DNA of 64,000 nucleotides from Cyrtodaria siliqua (lineage: Eukaryota; Mollusca; Bivalvia; Adapedonta; Hiatellidae), in assembly GCA_037043455.1 (NCBI GenBank), contig JAWPHD010003267.1, forward strand, positions 1 through 64,000, read 5' to 3'. A model generated the notes under the pieces. The model had not been told where the DNA came from and ran no database searches. It was given only the letters and a program-made list of their open reading frames with translations. The position numbers and the translations under genes are program-made. Positions within the stretch are counted from its first letter, which is position 1, and each line of letters opens with the position of its first letter. Shown here piece by piece: positions 32,008 through 43,587 of the stretch.

Positions 32008-32560
32008 GGGCCCAAGAGGGCCTGTATCGGTCTTCTGGCTGTATGGATTCTGCGGTTGGGGTGGGGGTTGGGGTAAATTAATTGCTGTAGCACTTATAAC
32101 AAAACCTTTTGCCCTTTACAGAGCAAAATGGCAGTCAAACATATAAATTACCGCAAGCTGTACCTATGTAGAGGGACCCCTTTACACAGGAGGACAAATT
32201 CCGTTTTGTATATGATGTCGAGTCCCTAACTTACCATATCAAATTAGAATTGAATGCATTCACAATTGGACATGTTATGCTTTTTTTTTACCTGATTATC
32301 CCCTAGTGAGCCCCAGCGGATGGACATAAAAACGAAATTCTGCACATCCTTAACTAAGAAATACAAATACATGAACTTGAAATCTCAAAGGGTATAGAGA
32401 ACTTTCGTAATAGTAAATTACTGCAATTTCCACAAGTTATACCCCGTAGAGGGGCGCTTTATGCAGGAGGTAAAACTCCCTAAATGACCATACAAAATTA
32501 AGATCAAATGCATTCACATTTGGACTAGAAATGCTTTATTTGTGTTTTTTTGCTGGATTA
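32008..32560 (-). repeat. Hairpin-ended composite repeat (minus)
   Basis: On the minus strand the element ends GCCAGAAGACCGATACAGGC with hairpin GGCCC-TCTT-GGGCC (32008-32023), the same terminus as at 13737 and 61988. Inside, two related units about 270 bp apart (32147 and 32417) share CATTCACA-TTGGAC and TAGAGGG(A/G)C. Confidence 0.65.
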
Positions 32561-33636
32561 CCCACTAGACTCGTAACCATTCACATCTGGACAAGATGAG
32601 TATTTTTTTGTGATTTTGAACTTGCCCGTGGAAAGTGTAAGATGATTCGTTATATTTAATATCAAATCAAAAATATGTTTCATAAATACAGCAGTCTACT
32701 CATTTTTTAATATATAAAATTATTCAAGTTTTTATTGATTTTTTTATAAAAATCCAAAGTTTTCGCCCAAAATATTGTAGTAAAAATAAAGCAATCTCTA
32801 CAAACCTTTTGTTTACTATAAGATAAAGTATTTAGCATACTTTAATATCATGAACATGCTTTAAAAGGCATCAAATTATTTAGCTCTCAGAAGTCTATCA
32901 GGGTGAATATACATTGTGTTAGGTATCATAGATTTCAAAAAAACTCACTAGAATTTGCCACCAGAGATGGTACCGACCAACCTCCTGGCCTATGGACTAC
33001 TAACAAAAAAAAGTAAAAAAGGGTCATGACCTTTGACCTTGGTTTTCTCTCCTCACGTGCAAAATCATGGCTGAACACGGATACCATGAAAAAGGCCAGG
33101 ATGTAACCTTTCCAATGATACCAAACACTTTGCTCCTCGCAAAATGTTGAACTTGAGCCTTAACTAGAGCAGATAGGCTAAAGTGGCATCTAGACTTTTA
33201 CCTGCAGACGTTTGATGTATACTACCCAAAATTACTTTTTTTGTGCTAAATTTCTTGTTGAAATAAATAGCATTAATTCAATGTTTAAATTACATGAACT
33301 TATTTAGGGCAGTATATGGTCATGTGATCTCATGACTTGATAAAAGGCTCTGGGTATTGTTTAACCACTCATAGGATATGTTGTCTGCTTTTTATACGCA
33401 GGCTTCATAACCGCTGCTCCCAACTAAATCCCATTATGTTTATTTCGCTCTTTGGGGCATTTCATTTTATTAGATACTGGGACCATATGCCGTACGACAT
33501 GGGGAAAGCGTCAACTCCATGTCCACCGCCATATGCATGCCATCTTCGGGATGGTTAACATTTTGTGCTGTTGATTTTATGAATATTGAGTTCTGCTCAA
33601 CCCGGGGCTAGAGGGCGTGAGCGGTAGCAAGCATAT
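32561..33636. other. No gene seen; nuclear-receptor-like half-sites
   Basis: TGACCTTTGACCT at 33027-33039 is the reverse of a perfect DR1 (AGGTCAAAGGTCA), overlapped by GGGTCATGACC and followed by TGACCTTGG. No supported coding sequence. The 73-aa frame at 33337-33558 has no recognisable domain. Confidence 0.4.
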
Positions 33637-33742
33637 TTCAATACCGCTCATGAACAGTCTCAATCAAACCGAGACTGCAATATTTCGTATGTGTCGTGCT
33701 CGGCCGTTTCTAAAGGTCCATTATCATACTCTTTTTTTGATT
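33637..33742 (+). repeat. Repeat family D with stem-loop, copy 1
   Basis: CCGCTCATGAACAGTCTC, AATCAAACCGAGACTGCAAT, then GTGTCGTGCTCGGCCGTTTC and GGTCCATTATCATACTC. The stem CAGTCTC/GAGACTG is perfect (33655-33661 with 33671-33677). Copy 2 is at 52012-52119 on the other strand. Confidence 0.85.
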
Positions 33743-34034
33743 CAAATTGTGGAAATTTTGAAATATCAATGAAATTAATATCGTTATTGTGAATTAATTT
33801 CTACTGAAATTATATGGAAGAATACAAGTGATCCTTAGCAAATTTTGAGTAGTATATGTTTGATGTATGTTTTCAATATTGTTTTATCGTGCTCTTATTT
33901 TATTAGTTTATTCCTTGCTGCTCTGACTCAGCAAAGTCATTGAGTACTTGCTTCGTGGCTGTCTATGATTTTGTTTTTATATTCCTACATACATGCTTAT
34001 TTAAACTTGTTAAAATATTTATTACCGTAACCCT

Positions 34035-35775
34035 GATCTTCTTTCCAAATATAAAAGTAATTTAAGAACTCTTCTGCGACAACCTGACTTCTATGGTGAT
34101 GTGATTTACAAACTTCGTAAGATCTTTGGTCATGATCACTTTCATACTATCTTTGTTAAACTTTTTAAAAAGTTTATCAAAAGAGTTTATGAGCCTTCCA
34201 TTTTGCAACGCATTGCATGCAAGTTTATCAAAAGAGTTTATGACCCTTCCATTTTGCAACGCACTGCATGCTTGGTGGTGGGCCCATTTACAGTTCGCCA
34301 CTATGCTTTTCTCTTTAATTGTGCGATGTCTGGACAGGCTGTGGACCCTATGATGACGTCTACCTAAAGCCCAAAAGGACGGTGACGGTTGATGTTTGTC
34401 CTCATTCTTGTCTAGTCGTGCCCTCAATGGTTTATTGTTTTGTTGCTATGGCTTCTGCCAAGTCAATTAGTACCTTCTTTGTGGCTTTTTAGGCTATTGT
34501 TCTCTTTTTGTATTTATATATACACGAGCATCTTTGTGTTTTACTTATATTGCCTTTTCATGCTGCATTGTTGGTTAGAGAATAGCTCATGGCGAGGATT
34601 TCTTTATTTACACTGTTCCATTTGATGGGGATGACAGTAGGATAAGTGTGAGGTTTGGTGCACCTTAGATTCTGGTTTAAACCCCCAGCAGCATTTCTTT
34701 TGCCACTGACCGTTCCAATGCGGTAGCGCTATTGTTAACCTTTTTTTGTATTTGTGACGTCATATGCATTTATTCTTTATTAACATTGCCATTCATGTTA
34801 GTCCTTTTGCGTGTTTTTGGGTTTATTGTGTTCTGTGAAAGCTGCATTTCCTGATCGACTTTTATACTTAGTTTTAAAGAGGTTATGACCCTATCCTTTT
34901 GCAACGCACTGCATGCTTGGTGGTGGACCCATTTACAGTTCGCAACTATGCTTTCCTCTTTAATTGTTTGATGACCGGACAGGCTGTGGACCCTATGATG
35001 ACATCTACCTAAAGCCCAAAAGGACGGTGACGTTTAATGTTTGCCTGCAATATTGTCTTGCCGTGCCCTCAATGATTTATTCTCGTGTTGCTCTGGTTTC
35101 TGCCAAGTCATTGAGGTACCTTCTTTGTGGCTTTCTAGGCTATTGCACTTTTGTATTTATATATACACGAGCATCTTTGTGTTTTACTTATATTGCCTTT
35201 TAATGCTGCCTTGTTGGTTAGATCATAGTTCATTGCGGGGATTTCTTTATTTACACTGTCCCGTTTTATTGGGATGACAGTACGGTAAGTATGGCAAGTG
35301 TTAGGTTTGATGCACCCTAGAACCTGGTTTAAACCCCCAGCAGCCTTTTTTGCCACTGACCGTCCCAAGGCTGTAGCCCTATTGTCAACCCTGTTTGTGT
35401 TTGCCACATCATATGCTTTTATTCCTCATTAACATTGCCATTCATGTTTGTCGTTTTGCGTGTTCTGTGAAAGCTGCATTTCCTGTTTGACGTTTTCACT
35501 TATTTTTATTTGTATTATAGTTATATTGCATATTAATACTGCCTAATTAAATATTGCCTGGCAGGGATTTCTTTATTTACCCTGTCTGGTTTTAAATATT
35601 GGAATGGCAATTGGGTAAGAGCGGACCTTTTGTAACTGACCGATTCTATTGTCAACCTTTTGTGTCTGTGTTGTCGCACACTTTGCTTCTGTTTTCCCTT
35701 GTAATTGTTATTTACCTTGTAAATGTGGTTTTGGTGGTCTATGTTCTGTGAAAGTTATATTTCCTTTCCGACTTT
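34035..35775 (+). repeat. Family C retroelement fragments, tandem copies
   Basis: Three successive partial copies. Copy 1 at 34035-34860 has the ORF C-terminus plus 3' region. Copy 2 at 34868-35490 starts inside the ORF (TATGACCCTATCCTTTTGCA). Copy 3 at about 35500-35775 is a diverged 3' region. Each ends near TTCTGTGAAAGCTGCATTTCC. The repeated order suggests tandem duplication or repeated insertion of the same 5'-truncated element. Confidence 0.82.
34053..34367 (+). pseudogene. YLDD-type retroelement ORF, C-terminal part
   Basis: An open frame reading DFYGDVIYKLRKIFGHDHFH, FVKLFKKFIKRVYEPSILQR, LVVGPFTVRHYAFLFNCAMS and GQAVDPMMTST. It is the C-terminal region of a reverse-transcriptase family that is frequent in marine invertebrate genomes; the RT core of the same family is at 35777-36313 on the other strand. 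A 51-bp direct duplication adds 17 residues in frame (KFIKRVY ... LQRIAC/LQRTAC). 5' truncated. No start codon is implied. Confidence 0.7.
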
Positions 35776-35776
35776 A

Positions 35777-36313
35777 GAACATACATACTTTGGTAACTTT
35801 ATCTTGATGGAGTAGCTTTTTAATTATAAAAAGGTTACGAATATTTAAGTCCTCATCTCGACTACATGCTCTAGAAAAACGAAAAAGTTGAGAAGCATGG
35901 ATCTCATAAGAAATTGATTGGAGAACAGCCCTGTCTAAGCAAGGATAATTAACATTGTCAAAATTGAAATGATCTCTCTTGTCAAAAAGTTTGCTTATTA
36001 TTTCTTAGTTTCAATCGAGAGATGTAAATCGAGAAAAAACCCATACAGTATCAGAATTATTAGCTTTGTTGGGTTGCAGTTCTTTAGGAAAGATAGTAAA
36101 TAAATTGTACATAGTAGAAAGGTAAGGGTTGTAATTCAGTGTTCCATATATCATCCAGGTACAATAAGTATAATAAACGGCTTCGACTGCATCTGCCTTA
36201 TCACTTTCATAACAATATAAAAACAAATCTGATTCCACAGGAGCGTATTTCGTTCTCATTCGGATACCAACAATTTGTCTACAAACAGTAGTGCCATACC
36301 TAACTAGTTCCAT
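35777..36313 (-). pseudogene. YLDD-type reverse transcriptase fragment, frameshifted
   Basis: The minus strand reads VCRQIVGIRMRTKYAPVESD then LFLYCYESD, matching the IPMGTNCAPLxADLFLF.YE block of this RT family with substitutions. TACCTGGATGATATA (36149-36161 on the plus strand as its complement) encodes the catalytic YLDD in a frame one base off from the flanking frame. After it come FPKELQPNKANNSDTVWVF, TSLDLHLSIET, then KLFDKRDHFNFDNVNYPCLD and ASQLFRFSRACSR. Several frameshifts and stops. Clade unassigned; it may be Penelope-like or another lineage. Confidence 0.75.
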
Positions 36314-39300
36314 ACCTGAAAAAAATAGTACCTAATATGAAAACAAATGCTTCGTAAACTCCATAAGGTGTAATTATCCAAAAACTTTGAACTTTTGGTG
36401 TTGAGAATCAGAACCCATTTACAGCAATTGTTGTGTATTCAGTATTTTCAAAAAATCAAGTGCGATAACCGTGTAAACCACTCATTAATTGTACTCATTG
36501 TTAAACACAACCACGATCTAAATAATATTAGCCTGAAAAAGCATGGACAAACAAATCCTATTTATTAAAATCATCGTGAAAAAAAATCACACTCCTTCGT
36601 CAAAGGACCATATCCTCTTTGTTTAGTTAGAATAGTACACAGTAATTGATGACCATTTTGAAGCTGAGTAGGAAGCAATTTAGGGCAATAAATTGATATT
36701 TGTCTAACTTGTCTGAAATCCGTTTGATATAACGTTACACGCCAAACGTGAACATTGAAACCAATTTACTTATTATATAATTTATTGTGTACGAAAGCTG
36801 AAATTTGCGTATTCGCAATAATCAAGGGCAATAACTTTGTAAGGCATGTATCAATTTTACTCATTGTCATTTTGTCAAAGTTCCTATTGATAAAAAGTAT
36901 CATACTACATTGTGTGAACATCAGAATCCGTTTATTAAGTTTAATAAAGGGTACTGAACCTAAAATGTGCCTATGTTTTCAAAAATCATGGGTAAACTTG
37001 TCAAAGGCCTTGTAGGTATAAGGCTTCACACCATACATCCTTTGATGGCAATCGGAAACCGGTTACTGAAGTGCACACATAACTGACTCAGGACAGAACA
37101 AAATCCAAAAAAGGTCCATAACTCTTATAAAAATTAGTAAAATGTAACGTTATCAAGTATTGATTCTGTAGTTTAATATTTCCTATACACATATTTTTTC
37201 CATACACTGACTTTTGATTTGCCTGAAAGGACGTATGCCTATTTCCTTAATTTCCTTTGACTGTTTGTTAAGCGATATTCATATATTGGCTTGGTACGGC
37301 TGGGTTACCATAGAAATCGCGCTGCTGTTACGAAATGCAAAGTATGCCAGAAGTCCACATGGCGGTGTCATATGTACAAGGCCCTATTTGTTAATATTTA
37401 AAACATCAAGAGTATATCTTTCTATGTAAACGTTTTCGTTTTTCTTTCAGGCTTGGATCCCCGGCTAGTAGGTAAAGCCGTTTCCTAAATAATCTTCATT
37501 TCAATATAGCCAGTCGTTGACTGTTATAGCAATGGTTGGGAAACGAGAAGATATTATTGAAGATATAAGGGGTACTTACATCCAAGGCTGACTCTGTTCT
37601 GAGAATACTACATTTTCTGTTCGGCTTTTATACCTAATTTTACTATTTAACATGTATTCTATGTATTTTGGTACACGTTGACAATGATCACTAAAGGTGA
37701 TGAATAGCCCGACTTAAATTCTAAGTAAAAAATTAAGCAATCGACACTGGGTGGCGTAAAGGGACATAAGGTCATCAGTTGTTATGTGTATATGAAGTTT
37801 GGGACAACCCGTTCAAAAGTGTTTGAGGAATGCAAGTAATCGTTATATAAATATAACCAGGGAATCTTATTATAGTGAAATAAAGCTTTTCACTATTCGT
37901 TTTCACATTAATAGTAGTATAATGTAGTTGGCTCAGTGCTACAATGACCAAGTTAATTATGGCACCGTATTACAGCCTATTTGGATTTTGTCTGAACTTG
38001 TAAATGTAAATGTATATTAATCTTCAATAGCATCTTAAGGGTCAGGTGCCATGTCACTGGTTTGTTTTGTTTAACTATTGGTTGCTCTCCAGGTGCTCAA
38101 TATACGCCGGGGATATATAGTGGGTGATTGGTTTACTTAAACGAATTGAGGTTAAAATATTACGGGTTCAAATCTGGGGATCTCAAATCTGGGGATCTAG
38201 ACTATAGTTTGGTAACTCTGACATAAAGAAATTAACTGTGGTATACTTAGATCTTCACAAAAATCTTCCAACGTCTGCTACTTTATTATCTTGCTTGTAA
38301 AGGATCTCCCTTATGTTAGTATTTATTTGATTTGATTTTGAGTTGAGCCGACTCCAGATATATACAGGAAGTGGCATTGGGTTATTTTAACCTATATACA
38401 GGAAGTGGCACTGGGTTGTGATAACCTAAACCTGAAATGTGTCCGGGGTGCACACAGCGGTACATTTTATAAGTTGTATTATTCTCTGGAGAGCTAGATT
38501 CTTATAAATAGGAAGATCATATATTGGAGAATAAATAATAAATAATAACAAACTCTCTGGTTTGACAAATGATACATGAAAAAGAAATGTAATTGGGGGA
38601 TATTTATAACTTCAAACTTCAGACTAATCTTCAGGCAGTGGTGCTTGACTCTGTATATTATACAAAAGGTAATATCTGGCTCAATGACTATTAATTAATA
38701 AATGAAAACACCCATAATATTAGGTCAAGCAATGATACACAGATGTGTACACCCCATACACTTGTCAGGCACAAGTTATCACATCCCAGAGCCACAGTCC
38801 ACATAATCCCAATCCCATACATTCAGCGAGTAGTCTGCCAACGTGTGTATCTGGCTTCCATGCGGCATCTTGAGTCAGTACACCAGTAATAGTTGTAAAA
38901 GTTGTGTGTCATAAAGAATTAGTCCAGAGACGTATTTCTACCATTCAGAATCCAAAGACATATATTTTCATTTCGAAAATATAGCTCACTTTCATTTGTC
39001 ATATAATTCATACTTGACAAATTTGTTTAAATGCGCATAACATATATGCTCTTCACATACGTATACTTTAGTTGTTTAGTTTTTTTGAACAGTTTTGACT
39101 AAATGTGCTAAAGGTAAATTATTGCATGAAGAAGAACGTTTATTAGCCTATTTATGGAACGTTTATTAGGGTCGAGGCCATCTCAAATAAACCTTACAAA
39201 GTACATACATATTATGCAATAAGTCACATATGACTCTTGAGCACAATGTTAAACAATGTTATAACAAACACTCCTAATATATCAATGGCGTTATGGCAGT

Positions 39301-41040
39301 GTTAATATAAATATTCATTTATAAAACCAAATGAATCATGTTTAAAAAATACAATGTCATTTTAATCTAACAATGTCACACATGAAATGCGCTATTCTTT
39401 AGTAACAAGTGTTTTTAAGATATGCAAATTTTAAGTATTGCAATACTGTTGTTTAACAGCTTCTCTCTGAACATACACGATACATTATAACTCTTAGTTG
39501 CAATGAGCGTGCAGTGCATTTTTTCTACATTTTGGGAACATAAACCATACCTTCAAAATTGGGAATTTTAGCGTGATTTTTCATAAAATGGGAAAACAAA
39601 ACAGTCAAACATTTATTTCATAATTGTAACGTTCATACTGTTTACAGTACAACAAGATCAACAGAGGCATTTAAAAGCATTTCATATTCAATACTTGTCA
39701 CATTTTTTCTACTTTTCAGTGTTCTTTCTTTTTCTTCTTTCAATTGGGAATTTTCTTCTCAAAATTGGGGGAAAAAGATATGTTTTGTTATTGGAAATAT
39801 GACCCAATAACGGCTATAATAACAGCCGAAAAAAGCCCTGGTGTATTAAAATAAAAAACACAAACATATTTGTTAAAATACATATATGGCTAAGTTTCGT
39901 AATTGTTGCTTATTTTCTGACTGAAATAATTTTATAGTTTTGAACATGTTGCTGTTTGTTTGAAAAGTACTTTTTAAACAAAGTAGATCTCAGATCTTTG
40001 TATAATGTGCATTCAAATAAAAAATGAATTCATCTCCAAGAGAACTACAGAATTGGCATTTTCTGTTTTCTCTTGGTATTTTTATTGTTTTTTTCCAACG
40101 ACCCGTTTCAATCTCTAGCCTATGAGATGAGACCCTTAACTGAATTAATGCCGTTCGACTTTTTTTTAATACTGACCATATTCAAATACATGAAATATGG
40201 TTGAAACTTGAAAATTGAAATGAGTTGTAAAATGTCGCTCTAGTTGATTGATTTAAGCGGCAATTCCAGTTTTGTATAAACGTATCTCGCAAACGTTGTT
40301 TTACTATTAACAAAACGAGTTTACATCTTCCACCCCTTGTGATACCCATACATTATTAAAACCTAAATAACCCAATATATATTTAACCAAAGACGCCTAG
40401 TTTGTTTTATTTGCCAGTGTTTCAATATCACTAAGCATTATAGAGTATGCATTAACAATGTATTTTCCTGCATTACTGTTTACTATTTTTAACCAATATT
40501 TGATTATTATATATAATCGCTGAGTATAATTTATTCGTCCTAATTCACCATATATAAAATCATTTTGTGTAGACGTTTTCACTCGTAACAATGATTTGCA
40601 AAATTGTAAATGAACTCTTTCGATTTGATTTTCCTGGCTAAATCCCCATACTTCACTACTGTAATTACCAGTTTATCAAATAATTCTAAAGTATGCCTCG
40701 GTGTTTTTAAATACTTAAATCTTGATTTATGCTACACCATTGAACTTAAGTTGTAACTAATAGTCACTAAAATGTGATGAACAAATCAACGTTTAGCTGA
40801 TTTAAACAACACTGGTGTCATCCGTACGAGAGTACATAATACGTAACAGTAACGTAGTTACTAATATAGTATTAAGGGCCTTTTGGTCACAAAATACGTA
40901 TACGAGACCCACGGCGGCCATACGCTGTTTTAACAACTACTACTCTTACTACAGACAACTGGAATAGCTTCTCGACTCGCAGGGTCGCTTAAATTGGTTC
41001 CATAAGTTGGATAGCTGCTCGACTCGCAGAGTTACTTCAA
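36314..41040. other. Long stretch without supported gene
   Basis: AT-rich. Minor items: family C 3' terminus trace at about 37588-37640 (GACTCTGTTCTGAGAATAC, TGTTCGGCTTTTATACC), and a two-copy tandem TATATACAGGAAGTGGCA at 38368 and 38392-38428. No frame above 86 aa and none with a recognisable domain. Confidence 0.55.
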
Positions 41041-41095
41041 AGTTGTGGTGTCAGAAGTGGGATAGTTTCAAATTGGTATCAAAAGTGTGATAAGT
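40990..41095 (+). other. LTR-retrotransposon-like primer-binding motif, three degenerate copies
   Basis: TGGTGTCAGAAGTGGGAT at 41046-41063 equals the complement of the 3' end of tRNA-Leu(CAA) including CCA, as used by many Gypsy-type elements. Related TTGGTTCCATAAGTTGGATA (about 40995) and TTGGTATCAAAAGTGTGATA (about 41075) flank it. No LTR pair, gag or pol was recognised nearby. Confidence 0.45.
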
Positions 41096-43587
41096 TCGTC
41101 ATATATAACATGAAACTTGGTGTTGTGTAATTAAAATATACGATATAGACGGCTACGTGGAAGAGCTTAATCTCGAGAGAAGTTAAAAACAACAATTCAG
41201 AGAATAAATGAAAACGCAACAACTTCAAACATTCGAAGTTGCAAAGCAGAGCTAAGAGTGAAACACTTGGCTACAGTTACCCATTCATTCAAATGGTTCA
41301 CTGAAATATTTTACTTACGATGAGAACAATATAAAAAGATGTGTTGGTCCTACTTTGATCTCTTTGGCCTTCATAATTGCTAAGTTGGAGTATTTTCTCC
41401 GAATCTTGAGACCCTACTCCCAGTGTTCATCAAGCTTTTCTATCAGACAAGTTGTTACAAAACGTAACCATGTTCATTTCGGGCTGTAGGTGCAGATTAC
41501 TTTCTTTTTTTAAAAAAAATATTAATCGTTCATCAAGAAACGTTCGGGGAATCATAAGCAGCTCTCGGAAGAAAGAGGTTGTAGCAGATTTGGAAATAAT
41601 CTATAATATGCTATGTCTGCCCATTAGTCTGTGAAATGTTTCTGATTAATCTATAATATGCTGTTTCTGCCCATTAGTCCGTGAAATGTTTCTGATTAAT
41701 CTGTAGTATGCTATGTCTGCCCATTAGTCCGTGAAATGTTTCTGATTAATCTATAATATGCTATGTCTCCGTGAAATGTTTCTGATCAATCTATAATATG
41801 CTGTGTCTGCCCATTAGTCCGTGAAATGTTTCTGATTAATCTATAATATGCTGTGTCTGCCCATTAGTCCGTGAAATGTTTCTGATTAATCTATAATATG
41901 CTCTGTCTGCCCATTAGTCCGAGAATTTTTTCTGATTAATCTATACTATGCTATGTTTCCGTGAAATGTTTCTGATCAATCTATAATATGCTGTGTCTGC
42001 CCATTAGTCCGTGAAATGATTCTGATTAATCTATAATATGCTGTGTCTGCCCATTAGTCCGTGAAATGTTTCTGATTAATCTACAATATGCTATGTCTGT
42101 CCATTAGTCCGTGAAATGTTTCTGATTAATCTATATTATGCTGTGTCTGCCCATTAGTCCGTGAAATGTTTCTGATTAATCTATAATATGCTATGTCTCC
42201 GTGAAATGTTTCTGATCAATCCATAATATGCTGTGTCTGCCCATTAGTCCGTGAAATGTTTCTGATTAATCTATAATATGCTGTGTCTGCCCATTAGTCC
42301 GTGAAATGTTTCTGATTAATCTATAATATGCTCTGTCTGCCCATTAGTCCGAGAATTTTTTCTGATTAATCTATACTATGCTATGTTTCCGTGAAATGTT
42401 TCTGATTAATCTATATTATGCTAAGTCTGTCCATTAGTCCGTGAAATGTTTCTGATTAATCTAAAATATGCTGTGTCTGCCCATTAGTCCGTGAAATGTT
42501 TCTGATTAATCTATAATATGCTCTGTCTGCCCATTAGTCCGAGAATTTTTTCTGATTAATCTATACTATGCTATGTTTCCGTGAAATGTTTCTGATCAAT
42601 CTATAATATGCTGTGTCTGCCCATTAGTCCGTGAAATGATTCTGATTAATCTATAATATGCTGTGTCTGCCCATTAGTCCGTGAAATGTTTCTGATTAAT
42701 CTACAATATGCTATGTCTGTCCATTAGTCCGTGAAATGTTTCTGATTAATCTTTATTATGCTCTGTCTGCCCTTTAGTCCGTGAAATGTTTCTGATTAAT
42801 CTATAATATGCTGTGTCTGCCCATTAGTCCGTGAAATGTTTCTGATTAATCTATAATATGCTGTGTCTGCCCATTTAATAGTACCTGAGATGTTTCTTAT
42901 TAATCTATAATATGCTGTGTCTGCCCATTAGTTCGTGAAATGTTTCTGATTAATCTATGATATGCTATGTCTGCCCATTAGTCCGTGAAATGTTTCTGAT
43001 TAATCTATAATATGCTGTCTGCCCATTAGTCCGTGAAATGTTGCTGATTAATTTATAATATGCTATGTCTGCCCATTAGTCCGTGAAATGTTTCTGAATG
43101 TCTGCCCATTAGTCCGTGAAATGTTTCTGATTAATTTATAATACGCTATGTCTGCCCATTTAATAGTCCCTGAGATGTTTCTGAATGTCTGCCCATTAGT
43201 CCGAGAATTTTTTCTGATTAATCTATACTATGCTATGTTTCCGTGAAATGTTTCTGATCAATCTATAATATGCTGTGTCTGCCCATTAGTCCGTGAAATG
43301 ATTCTGATTAATCTATAATATGCTCTGTCTGCCCATTAGTCCGTGAAATGTTTCTGATTAATCTACAATATGCTATGTCTGCCCATTAGTCCGTGAAATG
43401 TTTCTGATTAATCTACAATATGCTAAGTCTGTCCATTAGTCCGTGAAATGTTTCTGATTAATCTATAATATGCTGTGTCTCCGTGAAATGTTTCTGATTA
43501 ATCTATAATATGCTGTGTCTGCCCATTAGTCCGTGAAATGATTCTGATTAATCTATAATATGCTGTGTCTCCGTGAAATGTTTCTGA

